From: Avena insularis
Lineage: Eukaryota > Streptophyta > Magnoliopsida > Poales > Poaceae
Assembly: GCA_023614405.1 (NCBI GenBank)
Contig: CM042688.1
Location: forward strand, 444,778,028 to 444,842,027
Direction: 5' to 3'
Length of the DNA: 64,000 nt
Shown: positions 63,401 through 64,000 of the stretch, piece after piece
Layout: each line of letters starts with the position of its first letter
How positions within the stretch are numbered: the first letter of the stretch is position 1
Translations under genes and position numbers: made by a program
Notes under the pieces: generated by a model
What the model saw: only the letters and a program-made list of their open reading frames with translations
Told to the model about the DNA's origin: nothing
Database searches by the model: none

Positions 63401-64000
63401 TGACACTGGGGGTGGTTCATGAAAAGAACAGACATGCAATGACTCTAGCTGTGGTTCATGAACAGAACACACATGCAATGACACTGGGTGTGGTTCATGA
63501 AAAGAACAGACGTGCAATGACACTGGTGGATCCTTATGTGTGGTTCATGAAAAGAACAGACATGCAATGACACTGGTGGATCCTTATGCGGTTTGTTTAG
63601 AAGAACACACATGCAATGACACTGGGTGTGGTTCATAAAAAGAACAGACATGCAATGACACTGGTGGATCCTTATGTGGTTTATTTAGAGGAACAGACAT
63701 GCAATAAAACCGGTGGATCCAAGTGTGGTTCATGAGAAGAACACACATCCAATGACCCTGGTTGATCCTTATGTGGTTTGTTTAGAGGAACAGACATGCA
63801 ATGACACCGATGGATCCTTATCTGGTATGTCTAGAGGAACACACATGCAATGACACCAGGTGTGGTTCATGAAAAGAACAGACATGCAATGACTTATGTG
63901 GTTTGTTTAGAAGAACACACATGCAATGACACTAGGTGTGGTTCATGAAAAGAACAGACATGCAATGACACGAGTGGATCCTTATGTGGGTTTATTTAGA

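Larger units (their letters stand above)
32458..64000 (+). repeat. Main satellite array with higher-order structure
   Basis: About 31.5 kb of tandem monomers to the window edge. Main types: A, 39 bp (CACTGGGTGTGGTTCATG); B, 48 bp (A with a 9-bp addition giving GGTGGATCCTTATGTGG); C, 49 bp (with GTGGTTTGTTTAGAAG); D, 48 bp (ACCGGTGGATCCACGTG then TTCATGAGAAG); E, 48 bp (CATCCAATGACACTGGTAG); F, 39 bp (ATGACTCTAGCTGTGG, TTCATGAACAG). Nearly all carry the 8-bp palindrome TTCATGAA or a close form; C replaces it with TTGTTTAG. Type A has no CpG. Long frames on both strands arise because 39 and 48 are multiples of three; they break at 49- and 50-bp units. No other gene lies in this stretch. Confidence 0.97.

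Noticed and set aside
32458..64000. Dozens of 60-236 codon open frames on both strands made of repeated peptides such as MTLGVVHEKNRHA
   Set aside because: They are translations of the satellite. In the 39-bp monomer three of six frames are open, which chance predicts (13 codons stay open about half the time), and 49-bp and 50-bp units break every frame.
1..64000. Telomere or known centromere repeat
   Set aside because: No TTTAGGG runs and no ~150-180 bp monomer; chromosomal position cannot be judged from the sequence.

Overview
The window looks like a repeat-dominated piece of a plant nuclear chromosome, most likely a grass. The evidence is two lineages of plant Ty3/gypsy retrotransposon (a Tat-lineage element with a second RNase H, and a Tekay/Del-type chromovirus with a chromodomain), an antisense gene of the kind carried by cereal Tat elements (putative gypsy-type transposon domain), and a long tandem satellite. 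The species cannot be named from the sequence. I found no single-copy host gene, rRNA, tRNA or microRNA gene.

Layout: (1) 1-512, satellite. (2) 513-13095, a complete but decayed Tat-lineage element on the + strand, flanked by the 5-bp duplication GGTGT; its order is LTR, gag, protease, RT, degenerate RNase H, second RNase H, integrase, antisense gene, LTR. (3) 13096-16121, satellite. (4) 16122-32457, a solo LTR of a Tekay-like family on the + strand, flanked by GGTTT and split at 18739/31447 by (5) 18740-31446, a complete Tekay-type element on the - strand, flanked by ATGGC, with about 3.2-kb LTRs, a tRNA-Met primer site, upstream accessory coding regions, gag-protease, RT-RNase H and integrase-chromodomain. 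(6) 32458-64000, about 31.5 kb of uninterrupted satellite.

The satellite is built from related 39-, 48- and 49-bp monomers. Five of them commonly form a 223-bp higher-order unit, and blocks of 0.4 to several kb have been copied again within the array. The first ~440 bases of the window match 36958-37397 almost exactly, so the array was already being duplicated in large segments before the Tat element landed in one copy.

The strongest leads are the Tat antisense gene, which reads as six exons joined by five GT-AG introns with a total length divisible by three; the accessory coding block between primer site and gag of the Tekay element; a stem-loop kept near the 3' end of two diverged Tekay-type LTRs despite different sequence; and the nested hierarchy of the satellite. 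None of the retrotransposon open frames is intact. Domain, splice-site and target-duplication statements were read by eye; divergence figures are estimates.
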